Below, one piece after another: positions 9,353 through 16,913 of a stretch of 64,000 nucleotides of DNA (position 1 is its first letter; each line of letters begins with the position of its first letter). Below the pieces are notes generated by a model. The model worked only from the letters and a program-made list of their open reading frames with translations. It was not told where the DNA came from and did not search any database. This stretch comes from CANJIV01 sp046330225 (GTDB lineage Bacteria; Actinomycetota; Thermoleophilia; Solirubrobacterales; Solirubrobacteraceae). A program made the translations under genes and the position numbers. The stretch lies in contig JAXLTD010000003.1 in the NCBI GenBank assembly GCA_046330225.1, positions 62,001 to 126,000 of the forward strand, in the 5' to 3' direction.

Positions 9353-10126
9353 TCAGCCAGCTGCCGGCGCGAGCCGGCGCCGCAGCGCCGCCAGGTCGGC
9401 GTCCGCCAGGCCGTGGCCCTGCAGCCACGCGGCGGCCCCGCCGGACTCGGCGTCCACGACCGCGAGGACCCGCTCCATCGTGCCGGCCACCGGGGCGTGG
9501 TCGTAGGGATCGTGGCCCTCGAGCTCGGCCCGGTAGGTGGGGGAGCCCATCAGGCGCTCCATGACCTCCACGATCCGTTCCGCGGTCAGGAGGTAGTCGT
9601 CGACGATCGCCTCGCGGTTCGCGCCGGCCGCCTCGAGGGCGAGCGCGACGACCACGCCCGTGCGGTCCTTGCCGGCGGCGCAGTGGACCAGGACGGCGCC
9701 GTCGGCGCGGGCGATCGTGCGGATCGCGGCGACGATCGAGTCCGGCCGCCGGCGCAGGTAGCCGAGGTAGGCGCGCACGACCGGGGTCTCGCCCGCGAAG
9801 GCGCCGTCGAGCGCGTCGCCCCAGGGGCGCACGGTGTCGGCATCCAGGTCCGTGTTGCCCGACTCCGGGTAGAGGGAGCGGTGCTCGATGCGCACCTCGG
9901 TCACGCCGGTCAGGGGCCCGGGCCCCTCCATGGCGATCTCGATGCCGGTGCGCAGGTCCACGACCGCCTCGAGCTCGTGCTCGCCCACCAGGCGGCGGAT
10001 GTCGGCCGCGCTGAGTGCCTGGAGGTTGTCGGCCCGCAGGAGCGCTCCAGGGGCCACCACGCGGGCGTTGACGGCGCCGTCGAGGTCGATCCAGCGCGAG
10101 GCGGGGATGGTGCTCACGCCCGACAT
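9353..10126 (-). CDS. Tyrosine-phosphatase-like protein (Y_phosphatase3-type)
   Basis: 257 residues. The signature VHCAAGKDRTGVV is the Cys-X5-Arg phosphate-binding loop of bacterial protein tyrosine/lipid phosphatases, with the nucleophile Cys and the Arg both present. The N-terminus contains LDGAVNARVVAPGALLRADNL, typical of this family's opening strand, and a conserved VDLRTGIE segment follows. There is no signal peptide, so it probably acts in the cytoplasm. It is convergent with the GGDEF-EAL gene (9-bp gap) and divergent from trpS. Whether the substrate is protein phosphotyrosine or a phospholipid cannot be told from sequence. Confidence 0.85.
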   Translation of the reverse strand: MSGVSTIPASRWIDLDGAVNARVVAPGALLRADNLQALSAADIRRLVGEHELEAVVDLRTGIEIAMEGPGPLTGVTEVRIEHRSLYPESGNTDLDADTVRPWGDALDGAFAGETPVVRAYLGYLRRRPDSIVAAIRTIARADGAVLVHCAAGKDRTGVVVALALEAAGANREAIVDDYLLTAERIVEVMERLMGSPTYRAELEGHDPYDHAPVAGTMERVLAVVDAESGGAAAWLQGHGLADADLAALRRRLAPAAG

Positions 10127-10184
10127 GGTGATGGACGGCGCCGGCCGGGGCGCGGCGGCGCGCGCATCACGCGGCCCCGCTGGC

Positions 10185-10190
10185 TACCCT
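10185..10190 (+). promoter_or_regulatory. -10 box for trpS
   Basis: TACCCT lies 10 nt before the ATG of trpS with no Shine-Dalgarno between them. This fits a leaderless or nearly leaderless transcript; no convincing -35 is visible. Confidence 0.4.
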
Positions 10191-10200
10191 GCCGCGACCC

Positions 10201-11196
10201 ATGCGCATCTTCTCCGGCATCCAGCCCACGGGGCGCAAGCACCTCGGCAACTACATCGGGGCGATCACCCAGTACGTCGCCGGCCAGGACCGCGGCGAGG
10301 CGATCTACTGCATCGTCGACCTCCACGCCACGACGGTCCCGTACGAGCCGGCCGACCTGCGCGAGAAGACCTACGACACCGCGGCGATCCTGCTCGCCGC
10401 CCGGCTGGACCCGGCGCGCTGCATCTTCTTCCGCCAGGGCGACGTGCCCGAGCACACCGAGCTGACCTGGCTGCTGTGCTCGGTGACCTCATGGGGCGAG
10501 CTGAACCGCATGCACCAGTTCAAGGACAAGGCGGGCGCCCAGCGCGAGCTCGTGTCCGCCGGGCTGTTCCTCTATCCGGTGCTCCAGGCGGCCGACGTGC
10601 TGGCCTACCGCGCCGACGAGGTGCCGGTGGGCGACGACCAGCGCCAGCACATCGAGCTCATGCGCGACATCGCCGGGCGCTTCAACGCCCGGTTCGGCGA
10701 CACCCTCGTCGTGCCCGAGCACCGCATCCCGGCTGTCGGCGCGCGCATCATGGACCTCCAGGAGCCGGCGCGGAAGATGTCCACCACCGGCGGCAGCGAG
10801 CAGGGGACCGTCTACGTCCTCGACGAGCCCAAGGCCATCGAGAAGAAGGTCAAGAGCGCGGTCACCGACTCGGGCAGCGAGGTCGTGCGCGGGCCGGACA
10901 AGCCGGGGATCTCCAACCTCATCGAGATCCTCTCGGTGGTCCGCGGCGTCCCGATGGAGGCGATCGAGGCGGAGTTCGCCAGCGCCCGCTACGGCGAGTT
11001 CAAGGCCGCCGTGGCCGACGCGATCACGGGCTACCTCGCGCCGGTGCGCGAGCGCTACGCCGCGATCCGGGCCGACGAGGCGGCCCTCGAGGCCACCCTG
11101 GAGGCGGGCGCCGCGAAGGCGCGCGCCATCGCCGCCGCCACGCTCGCGGACGTCCGGCAGGCCATGGGCGTCGGACCCGTCCAGCCGGGCCGCTAG
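10201..11196 (+). CDS. trpS: Tryptophanyl-tRNA synthetase
   Basis: 331 residues, the usual length for bacterial TrpRS. This class Ic enzyme activates Trp and charges tRNA-Trp. The N-terminus GIQPTGRKHLGNYIGA carries the HIGH-type motif (HLGN). The second ATP-binding motif is KMSTT in place of KMSKS, a known TrpRS variant. It is followed by GSEQGTVYVLDEPKAIEKK, typical of the family. The ATG at 10201 gives the expected N-terminus. It is the first gene of a plus-strand run with scpA and scpB, 12 bp before scpA, although scpA has its own -10-like box. Confidence 0.96.
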   Translation: MRIFSGIQPTGRKHLGNYIGAITQYVAGQDRGEAIYCIVDLHATTVPYEPADLREKTYDTAAILLAARLDPARCIFFRQGDVPEHTELTWLLCSVTSWGELNRMHQFKDKAGAQRELVSAGLFLYPVLQAADVLAYRADEVPVGDDQRQHIELMRDIAGRFNARFGDTLVVPEHRIPAVGARIMDLQEPARKMSTTGGSEQGTVYVLDEPKAIEKKVKSAVTDSGSEVVRGPDKPGISNLIEILSVVRGVPMEAIEAEFASARYGEFKAAVADAITGYLAPVRERYAAIRADEAALEATLEAGAAKARAIAAATLADVRQAMGVGPVQPGR

Positions 11197-11208
11197 CGTC
11201 CCCGGGGC

Positions 11209-11970
11209 ATGCACGTAGCCGAGCTGGAGCTCGACCTCGACGTCTTCTCAGGTCCATTCGACCTGCTGCTGACGCTGATCCTGCGCGAGGAAGTCGACCT
11301 GCGCGAGGTCGACCTGGCCGGGGTCGTCGTCGCCTACCTCGACCACCTCGACCTCCGCGGCGAGCTGGACCTCGACGTCGCGACGGAGTTCCTCGTGCTG
11401 ATCGCGGCGCTGCTGGAGCTCAAGTCGCGGCTGCTGCTGCCGTCGGCCGAGGCGGACGAACTCATCGAGCTCGAGCCGGGCGAGGCGGCCGAGGAGCTCC
11501 TGGCCCGGATGCTCGACGCCCGCCGCTACCGGCGCGCCGCCGCCGAGCTGGCGCAGCGGCTGGCCTCGGAGTCGGGCTCCCGCTTCCGGACGGCGCCGCT
11601 CCCGCCGGGACTGCGCCGGATCTCGTTCGAGCACCAGCCGGCGGGCGTCTATGACCCGGGCGTCCTGGGCGCCGCGCTCGGCGGCCTGCTGCGCGTGCCG
11701 CCGCCGCTGGACCTGCGCCACATGGCGGTCCCGCGGGTTTCCGTCACCGAGCGCGTGCAGCTCCTGCGCACGCTGCTCTTGCGCGGCCGCTTCTCGTTCG
11801 ACGAGGCGGTCCGCGGCGCCGACCGTCAGACGGTCGCGGTGACGCTGTTCGCGCTGCTCGAGCTCTACAAGCGCGGCGAGGCGACCTGGGACCAGCCGGA
11901 GCTGTTCGGGGAGATCACCGTCCAGCCGCGGCCCCGGGCCGTGCCCGTCGCGGCGGAGGCGGCCGGATGA
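11209..11970 (+). CDS. scpA: Segregation and condensation protein A (kleisin)
   Basis: 253 residues. ScpA is the kleisin that bridges the SMC dimer and ScpB in the bacterial condensin complex. The opening FSGPFDLLLTLILREEVDLREVDL is the family's N-terminal SMC-neck-binding domain, followed by ATEFLVLIAALLELKSRLLLP. The C-terminal winged helix contains VTLFALLELYKRGE. A TAGCGT box overlapping the trpS stop codon lies 9 nt before the ATG. The last four bases overlap the scpB start (ATGA), so the two partners are translationally coupled. Confidence 0.95.
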   Translation: MHVAELELDLDVFSGPFDLLLTLILREEVDLREVDLAGVVVAYLDHLDLRGELDLDVATEFLVLIAALLELKSRLLLPSAEADELIELEPGEAAEELLARMLDARRYRRAAAELAQRLASESGSRFRTAPLPPGLRRISFEHQPAGVYDPGVLGAALGGLLRVPPPLDLRHMAVPRVSVTERVQLLRTLLLRGRFSFDEAVRGADRQTVAVTLFALLELYKRGEATWDQPELFGEITVQPRPRAVPVAAEAAG

Positions 11971-12557
11971 CTCCGCTGGCCCGCACGCTCGAGGCGCTGC
12001 TCTTCCTGTCGAGCGAGCCGGTCACGGCCGCCGACCTCGCCGAGGCCTGCGACGCCGAGCCCGACGAGGTGCGCGAGGCACTGGACGCGCTCGGCGCCGG
12101 CTACGAGCGCGACGGCCGCGGCATCGTCCTGCGCCGGCTGGCCGGCGGCTACACGCTCGCCTCGGATCCGGAGTCCGAGCCCGCCGCCCGGCGGCTGCTC
12201 GCCAAGCCGCGAACGCCCCCGCTCACCCCGGCCCAGGCCGAGACGCTCTCGATCGTCGCCTACCTCCAGCCGGTGTCGCGCCCCGAGATCACCCGCATCC
12301 GCGGCGTGGCGTCGGACTCGGCCACGGCGACGCTCCAGGACCGCGGCCTGATCGAGGAATCCGGGCGCTCGCAGTTCGGCGCCGTGCTCTACCGGACGAC
12401 GCCGCTCTTCCTGAAGCTGTTCGGCCTCGACGCGCTCGCGGACCTGCCGGACCCGGCGCAGTGGGATCCCTCCCCGGAGGAGGAGGCCGACCTGCGCGAC
12501 CGCCTGCTCAAGGCCGGCGAGGCCCGCGCGGGCCTCGGCCCGGCCACCTCCGAATAG
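11967..12557 (+). CDS. scpB: Segregation and condensation protein B
   Basis: 196 residues. It forms a dimer of tandem winged-helix domains that binds ScpA. Characteristic segments are LEALLFLSSEPVTAADLAEA at the N-terminus, GGYTLASDPE in the middle, and TPAQAETLSIVAYLQPVSRPEITRIRGV followed by LQDRGLIEESGRS. The ATG overlaps the scpA stop by four bases. The gene ends at a convergent junction with rlmN that holds tandem repeats and no coding sequence. Confidence 0.95.
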   Translation: MTPLARTLEALLFLSSEPVTAADLAEACDAEPDEVREALDALGAGYERDGRGIVLRRLAGGYTLASDPESEPAARRLLAKPRTPPLTPAQAETLSIVAYLQPVSRPEITRIRGVASDSATATLQDRGLIEESGRSQFGAVLYRTTPLFLKLFGLDALADLPDPAQWDPSPEEEADLRDRLLKAGEARAGLGPATSE

Positions 12558-12670
12558 GCGTCTCCGGCGTCCCCCGGCGTCTCCCGGCGTTAGCCGGCGG
12601 CGGCGGCGCCCGCGGCCGCCCCGGCACCCCCAGCCGCCCCCGGCACCCGCGGCCGCCCCGGCCAGCCATT

Positions 12671-12866
12671 CTTGTGCGTTTGAGCCACTGATTCGGTGGT
12701 TCAGGCGCGCAGGTTCGCCTCGGGCCGGGCTGGCTGCGGTTCCTGTGCGTGTGAGCCACTGATTCGGTGGTTCAGGCGCGCAGGTTCGCTTCGGGCCAGG
12801 CTGGCCGCCGTTCCTGTGCGTGTGAGCCACTGATTCGGTGGTTCAGGCGCGCAGGTTCGCTTCGGG
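12671..12866. repeat. Three-unit tandem repeat, period 71 bp, with hairpin core
   Basis: This fills most of the 334-bp gap between the convergent genes scpB and rlmN. The core TGAGCCACTG-ATT-CGGTGGTTCA recurs with its CCAC at 12685, 12756 and 12827, exactly 71 bp apart. It folds into a 10-bp stem (two G-T pairs) with a 3-nt loop. It is followed by GGCGCGCAGGTTCGC and a spacer that is also conserved between units. A second array of the same family is at 18751. The rest of the gap is low-complexity GC-rich sequence with no gene. Confidence 0.85.
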
Positions 12867-12891
12867 GCCGGCGGCGGTCGCGAGCGCGAGG

Positions 12892-13875
12892 TCAGGCCGC
12901 CGAGGCCGCGAGCTGCCCGCAGGCCGCGTCGATGTCCCGCCCGCGGGTGAGCCGGATCGTGGCCGGGATCCCACGCGAGGCCAGCGCGTCGCGGAACACG
13001 CCGATCGCCTCGCGGCTCGAGCCCTCGTACCGGGATCCGGTCGGGTTGAACGGGATGAGGTTGACCTTGAACGCCTTGGGGTCCAGCGCGTCGGCCAGCG
13101 CCAGGGCCTGCTCGTAGCGGTCGTTGACCCCGGCGAGCATCACGTATTCGACGAACACCTTGCGGCGGGTCTGCGCGAAGTGCTCGCGGCAGGCGTCGAG
13201 CACGTCGGGGAGCGGATAGCGGTCGTTGACCGGCATGAGCTCCGAGCGCAGCGCCGGGTCGGCGGCATGCAGCGACAGCGCCAGGCGGATCGGCCGGGGC
13301 TGGGCGGTGAGGCGCTCGATCCCCGGGATCCAGCCGACCGTGGAGATCGTCGTGCGCCGCGGGGTGATCCCGAGGTCAGGCAGTCGCTCACAGGCGGCGA
13401 GCACGGCGTCCAGGTTGAGCATCGGCTCGCCCATGCCCATGAACACGCAGTGGTCCACGGGCTCCATCCGCCGGAAGTGCAGCGCCTGGTCGAGGATCTC
13501 CGACGCGGTGAGGTTGCGCCCGAACTTCATCGCGCCGGTCGCGCAGAACGTGCAGGTCAGCGGGCAGCCGGACTGGGAGGAGAGGCACAGCGAGCGTCGC
13601 CCGTCGCGGTAGCGCATGAGCACGGCCTCAACGGGCCGGCCGTCGGCGGTGTGGAAGAGCGTCTTGACCGTGCCGTCGCGCGACACCGCCTCCGCCTGCA
13701 CGACGAGGCTGCTGAACGGCACGGTCTCGCCGAGCCTGGCCCGCAGCGCGGCGGGGAGGTCGGTCATCTCCTCGTAGCCGGCGGCGCCGCGGGCGGCCCA
13801 CGCCCACACCTGGCCGGCGCGGAAGGCGGGCTCGCCGCGCTCGGCGAGCACGGCGTCGAGCAGCGCGAGATCCAT
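12892..13875 (-). CDS. rlmN: Dual-specificity 23S rRNA A2503 / tRNA A37 C2-methyltransferase
   Basis: 327 residues from the ATG at 13875. The longer open frame would run over the start of rluB on the other strand and is not needed. This radical-SAM enzyme methylates C2 of adenosine. The 4Fe-4S motif is SGCPLTCTFCATG (Cys-X3-Cys-X2-Cys). FMGMGEPMLN is the SAM-binding GEP motif, and the C-terminal RGRDIDAACGQLA supplies the catalytic Cys. It lies on the opposite strand to its neighbours, 19 bp from rluB (divergent), inside an otherwise plus-strand scpB-rluB order, which suggests a local insertion. Confidence 0.95.
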   Translation of the reverse strand: MDLALLDAVLAERGEPAFRAGQVWAWAARGAAGYEEMTDLPAALRARLGETVPFSSLVVQAEAVSRDGTVKTLFHTADGRPVEAVLMRYRDGRRSLCLSSQSGCPLTCTFCATGAMKFGRNLTASEILDQALHFRRMEPVDHCVFMGMGEPMLNLDAVLAACERLPDLGITPRRTTISTVGWIPGIERLTAQPRPIRLALSLHAADPALRSELMPVNDRYPLPDVLDACREHFAQTRRKVFVEYVMLAGVNDRYEQALALADALDPKAFKVNLIPFNPTGSRYEGSSREAIGVFRDALASRGIPATIRLTRGRDIDAACGQLAASAA

Positions 13876-13880
13876 CCGCC

Positions 13881-13886
13881 TATGGT
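13881..13886 (+). promoter_or_regulatory. -10 box for rluB
   Basis: TATGGT ends 8 nt before the ATG of rluB in the short rlmN/rluB divergent gap. No Shine-Dalgarno is present. Confidence 0.4.
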
Positions 13887-13894
13887 GCCAGCCG

Positions 13895-14620
13895 ATGCGC
13901 CTCGCCAAGTTCCTCGCCCACGCGGGCGTCGCCTCGCGCCGGGCCGCCGAGGAGATCGTGCGGGCCGGGCGGGTCACGGTCGGCGGCGAGGCCGTCACCG
14001 ATCCGGCCCGGGACGTCGACGGCTCCGTGACGGTCGCGGTGGACGGCGCCCCGGTGTCCCTCGAGGCCGAACAGGAGGTCTACGCGGTGAACAAGCCGGC
14101 CGGCGTGGTCTCGACCGCGAAGGACACCCACGGTCGCCCGACGGTCGTCTCCCTTGTCCCCGGCGCCGGCGTGCGGCTCTACCCGGTCGGCCGCCTCGAT
14201 GCCGACACCACCGGGCTGATCCTGCTCACGAACGACGGCGAGCTGGCCAACCGCCTGCTGCATCCGAGCCGCGAGGTCCCGCGGACCTACCGGGCCGTCG
14301 TCTGGGGCGGGCCGGTCGGCGACGCCGCGGTGCGCGCCCTGCGCGAGGGCGTGACGCTCGAGGACGGCCGGACGGCGCCGGCCCGCGTGCGCCGCCTCGG
14401 CCCGGCGACGCTGGAGCTGACGATCCGCGAGGGCCGCAAGCGCCAGGTCAAGCGGATGTGCGAGGCGGTCGGGCACCGCGTGCGGACGCTGCAGCGCACG
14501 AGCTTCGGCCCGCTCACGCTTGGCAGCCTGCCGCCCGGGAAGGCCCGCCGCCTGTCGGCGAAGGAGGTCGCCGCGCTCTACGCGGCGTCGGAGCCCAAGC
14601 CGCCGCGGCGGCGGTCGTAG
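13895..14620 (+). CDS. rluB: 23S rRNA pseudouridine synthase, RsuA/RluB family
   Basis: 241 residues. An N-terminal S4 domain (RLAKFLAHAGVASRRAAEEIV) is followed by the catalytic domain with GRLDADTTGLILLTNDGELA, in which the Asp of GRLDADT is the nucleophile. The C-terminal segment ELTIREGRKRQVKRMCEAVGH is typical of RsuA/RluB/E/F. The scpA-scpB-rluB linkage supports the RluB assignment (position 2605), although substrate position cannot be proved from sequence. It is convergent with the cyclase gene downstream. Confidence 0.92.
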   Translation: MRLAKFLAHAGVASRRAAEEIVRAGRVTVGGEAVTDPARDVDGSVTVAVDGAPVSLEAEQEVYAVNKPAGVVSTAKDTHGRPTVVSLVPGAGVRLYPVGRLDADTTGLILLTNDGELANRLLHPSREVPRTYRAVVWGGPVGDAAVRALREGVTLEDGRTAPARVRRLGPATLELTIREGRKRQVKRMCEAVGHRVRTLQRTSFGPLTLGSLPPGKARRLSAKEVAALYAASEPKPPRRRS

Positions 14621-14691
14621 CGCGGCGATCCTCCAACCCGCGGGGAGCGCAGTCGGCGGGGGCGCCCGGCCGTCGCGGAGGCGCCAGGCCG

Positions 14692-14828
14692 TCGAGGTTG
14701 AGGTTCGGCCGGCTGGGGCGGGCGAAACGCGGTTTCGGCTGGGGATGGAGTGGGGGAGGACGGCGCGCACGGCGTCTCGGGGCGGCCGGGGCGCCGAGGT
14801 CGAGGTTCGGCCGGCTGGGACGGGCGAA
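14692..14828. repeat. Direct repeat in a 386-bp convergent gap
   Basis: The gap 14621-15006 between rluB and the cyclase gene holds no credible gene. It contains a direct repeat of about 34 bp (AGGTTCGGCCGGCTGGG core) at 14694-14727 and 14796-14828, 102 bp apart, with a few mismatches. Near the end of the gap (14974-14999) a stretch resembles the last codons of rluB (GAGCCCAAGC followed by a GGCGGCGG run), possibly a partial duplication. Confidence 0.6.
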
Positions 14829-15006
14829 CCTCGAGCCGGGCGGGCGAACAGCACCCCGGCGGCGCGTGACCGGGCAGGGCCCGCGGGCGCATGGATCGAC
14901 ACCGCCTTCCCCCAGGTGCCTCGTCTCGCGGCTCGGGCGCGGCTTCGGGGGGCGCGCGACCGCGGCGGTCGAGCCCAAGCGGCGGCGGCGCTCCTGACCG
15001 CGCCCC

Positions 15007-16824
15007 TCAGCCCCGCGGGCCGGGCGCCTCCTCGCCGAGCGTCCACACCCGCATCGTCGCCTTGCGGCCGCGCACCTCGAGTTCGCCGACCTCGACGAGG
15101 CCGCCGCCCCCGTCCAGCCCGGCCCGGGTGGCGTCGGAGACGAACAGCATGTGCGGCGTGCCCTTCGTCATCCCCTCCAGGCGCGAGGCCGTGTTCGTGG
15201 TGTCCCCGACCACCGTGTACTCCAGCCGGCGCTCGGACCCGACGTTCCCGGACATCACGGGCCCGCTGCACAGGCCGATGCCCATCCGGAAGTCCTCGTG
15301 GGCGATCGAGCGCCCGTGCATCCAGGCGTTGAACGCCGGCAGCCGGACGCCGAGCATCTCCCGGGCCGCGGCCACCGCGCGGGCGGCGTGGTCGGGCTGC
15401 TCGATCGGCGCCCCGAAGATGGCCATGATCCCGTCGCCCATGTACGAGACGACCGTGCCGCCGTGGCCGAGGATCGCCTCGCTCATCTCCGTCAGGTAGC
15501 GGTTGAGGATGTCGATGACCTCGGCGGCCTGCAGCGACTCAGCCGCCGACGTGAAGCCCCGCAGGTCGCAGAACATGACCGTCCCTTCCATCTGCACGCC
15601 GCCGAGGCGCAGGTCCCCCCCGGCGCGGTCGATGACCTCGTCGGCCACCTGGGCGGGAACGAAGCGTGCGAACACCTCGCGCACGCGGCGGCGCTCGCGC
15701 AGCTCGGTGGTGTAGTTGGCCGCCAGGGCGCCGACCGTTCCGACCACCAAGGCGAGCGCCACGGGCACGACGCCGATGATCCGCCCGGCCTCGAACGCCA
15801 GCTGGGCCGCGACGGCGTAGGCGGCGGCGAAGAGCAGCGGCGGGATCAGCGCCCGCGCGCCGACCAGGCTGATGCTCGCGGCGGGGGCCACCAGCCCGGC
15901 GAGGATGATCGCAAGCGTCGTGATCCAGCCGCCCGCCTGGCGCAGCGGGAAGCCGGCGAGGACGCTGGCCATCGCCGCGGCCTGGATCTCCGGGCCGGGC
16001 ATCTGGCCGCCGCCGACCGAAGTGGGGTGGACGTCCTGGAGCGAGGGCGCCGTCGCGCCGACCACGACGATGCGCCCCCGGAGCTTCGCCGCCGGCACGC
16101 GTCCGCGCACGAGGTCGGCGAAGGAGACGGTCTCGATCGTTCCGGGCGGGCCCGGGTAGTCGATCCAGGCGCCGCCGTCCTTGAAGCGGCGCGGCGGGGC
16201 GTGGCCGCCGGCCGCCCGGGCGGCCACGACGGCGAAGCCCGTGAGCCCGTCGATTTCGTAGGGGAAGCGCCGCACGGTGCCGCCGGGATCGGGGACGACG
16301 TTGCCGTTCCCGACGCGCGCCCGCGCCTGGCGCAGGTCGGCGTCGCTGTAGATGACGTTGGGCTCGCCGGTGTCCGAGACCTCCGAGGTCCCGAGCACCA
16401 CGTTCCCGGCGCGGGCCATCGCGTCGAGCAGCGCGAGGTCGTTCTCGTCGTTCGTCGGCTCGGAGAACTGCACGTCGTAGGCGATGACTTTCGCCCCCGC
16501 GGCCTTCAGCCGGTCGATCGCCTGGGCGTGCAGGCGGCGGGGGAAGGGGAACTGGAGGCGCAGGTCCGAGAACGTCTTGTCATCGATCCCGACCACCGCC
16601 ACGGACGCCGGGGCCGGCTCGCTCCCGCGGATCGCAAAGCGCGTGTCGACGGTGTCGAGGTCCATCCGCTCCAGCGCCCCGGTGGCCTGCACGATCAGCC
16701 CGGCCGCCACCGCCACGAAGGCGGCCGTGGCCAGCAGCGCCAGGCGGATCCGGCCGCGGCGGGTCGAGCGCATGGCCCGAAGTGTCGCGCCCGTGACGGT
16801 CGGCGTGTCGGGCAGGCGGCTCAT
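15007..16824 (-). CDS. CHASE2-domain class III nucleotidyl cyclase
   Basis: 605 residues from the ATG at 16824, chosen because GGAGG lies 5 nt upstream. Order: one N-terminal membrane helix, a large extracellular CHASE2 sensor (VVGIDDKTFSDL ... VIAYDVQFSEPT), three closely spaced membrane helices (about residues 310-385), and a class III cyclase domain (about 420-600). The metal-binding Asp residues are present in FCDLRGFT and YMGDGIMAIFG, and the transition-state Asn/Arg in GDTTNTASRLE. The position that usually holds the adenine-selecting Lys (K-x-x-G-D) is Ser here (VVSYMGDG). Nucleotide specificity is therefore uncertain, although adenylate cyclase is the default. A Crp-family gene lies 2.2 kb away. 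Confidence 0.9.
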   Translation of the reverse strand: MSRLPDTPTVTGATLRAMRSTRRGRIRLALLATAAFVAVAAGLIVQATGALERMDLDTVDTRFAIRGSEPAPASVAVVGIDDKTFSDLRLQFPFPRRLHAQAIDRLKAAGAKVIAYDVQFSEPTNDENDLALLDAMARAGNVVLGTSEVSDTGEPNVIYSDADLRQARARVGNGNVVPDPGGTVRRFPYEIDGLTGFAVVAARAAGGHAPPRRFKDGGAWIDYPGPPGTIETVSFADLVRGRVPAAKLRGRIVVVGATAPSLQDVHPTSVGGGQMPGPEIQAAAMASVLAGFPLRQAGGWITTLAIILAGLVAPAASISLVGARALIPPLLFAAAYAVAAQLAFEAGRIIGVVPVALALVVGTVGALAANYTTELRERRRVREVFARFVPAQVADEVIDRAGGDLRLGGVQMEGTVMFCDLRGFTSAAESLQAAEVIDILNRYLTEMSEAILGHGGTVVSYMGDGIMAIFGAPIEQPDHAARAVAAAREMLGVRLPAFNAWMHGRSIAHEDFRMGIGLCSGPVMSGNVGSERRLEYTVVGDTTNTASRLEGMTKGTPHMLFVSDATRAGLDGGGGLVEVGELEVRGRKATMRVWTLGEEAPGPRG

Positions 16825-16913
16825 GACGCCTCCGCCGGGGCGTAGCCTCCTGCCATCGACCGACCGCAACTTCGACCCCCGTCCGCGTTTCCGACTCAGG
16901 GACACCCCGCGCC

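Noticed and set aside
12671..12866. Regularly spaced palindromic repeats resembling a small CRISPR array
   Set aside because: Within this array the spacers are as conserved as the repeats, and there are no cas genes in the window; it is a tandem repeat, not a spacer-repeat array.
12682..12866. GGTTCG-like T-arm motifs suggesting a tRNA gene
   Set aside because: No acceptor stem, anticodon arm or CCA-compatible fold surrounds them; they are part of the 71-bp repeat.
13876..13998. Upstream extension of rlmN
   Set aside because: It would overlap the rluB start and add residues not found in the family; the ATG at 13875 gives the normal length.
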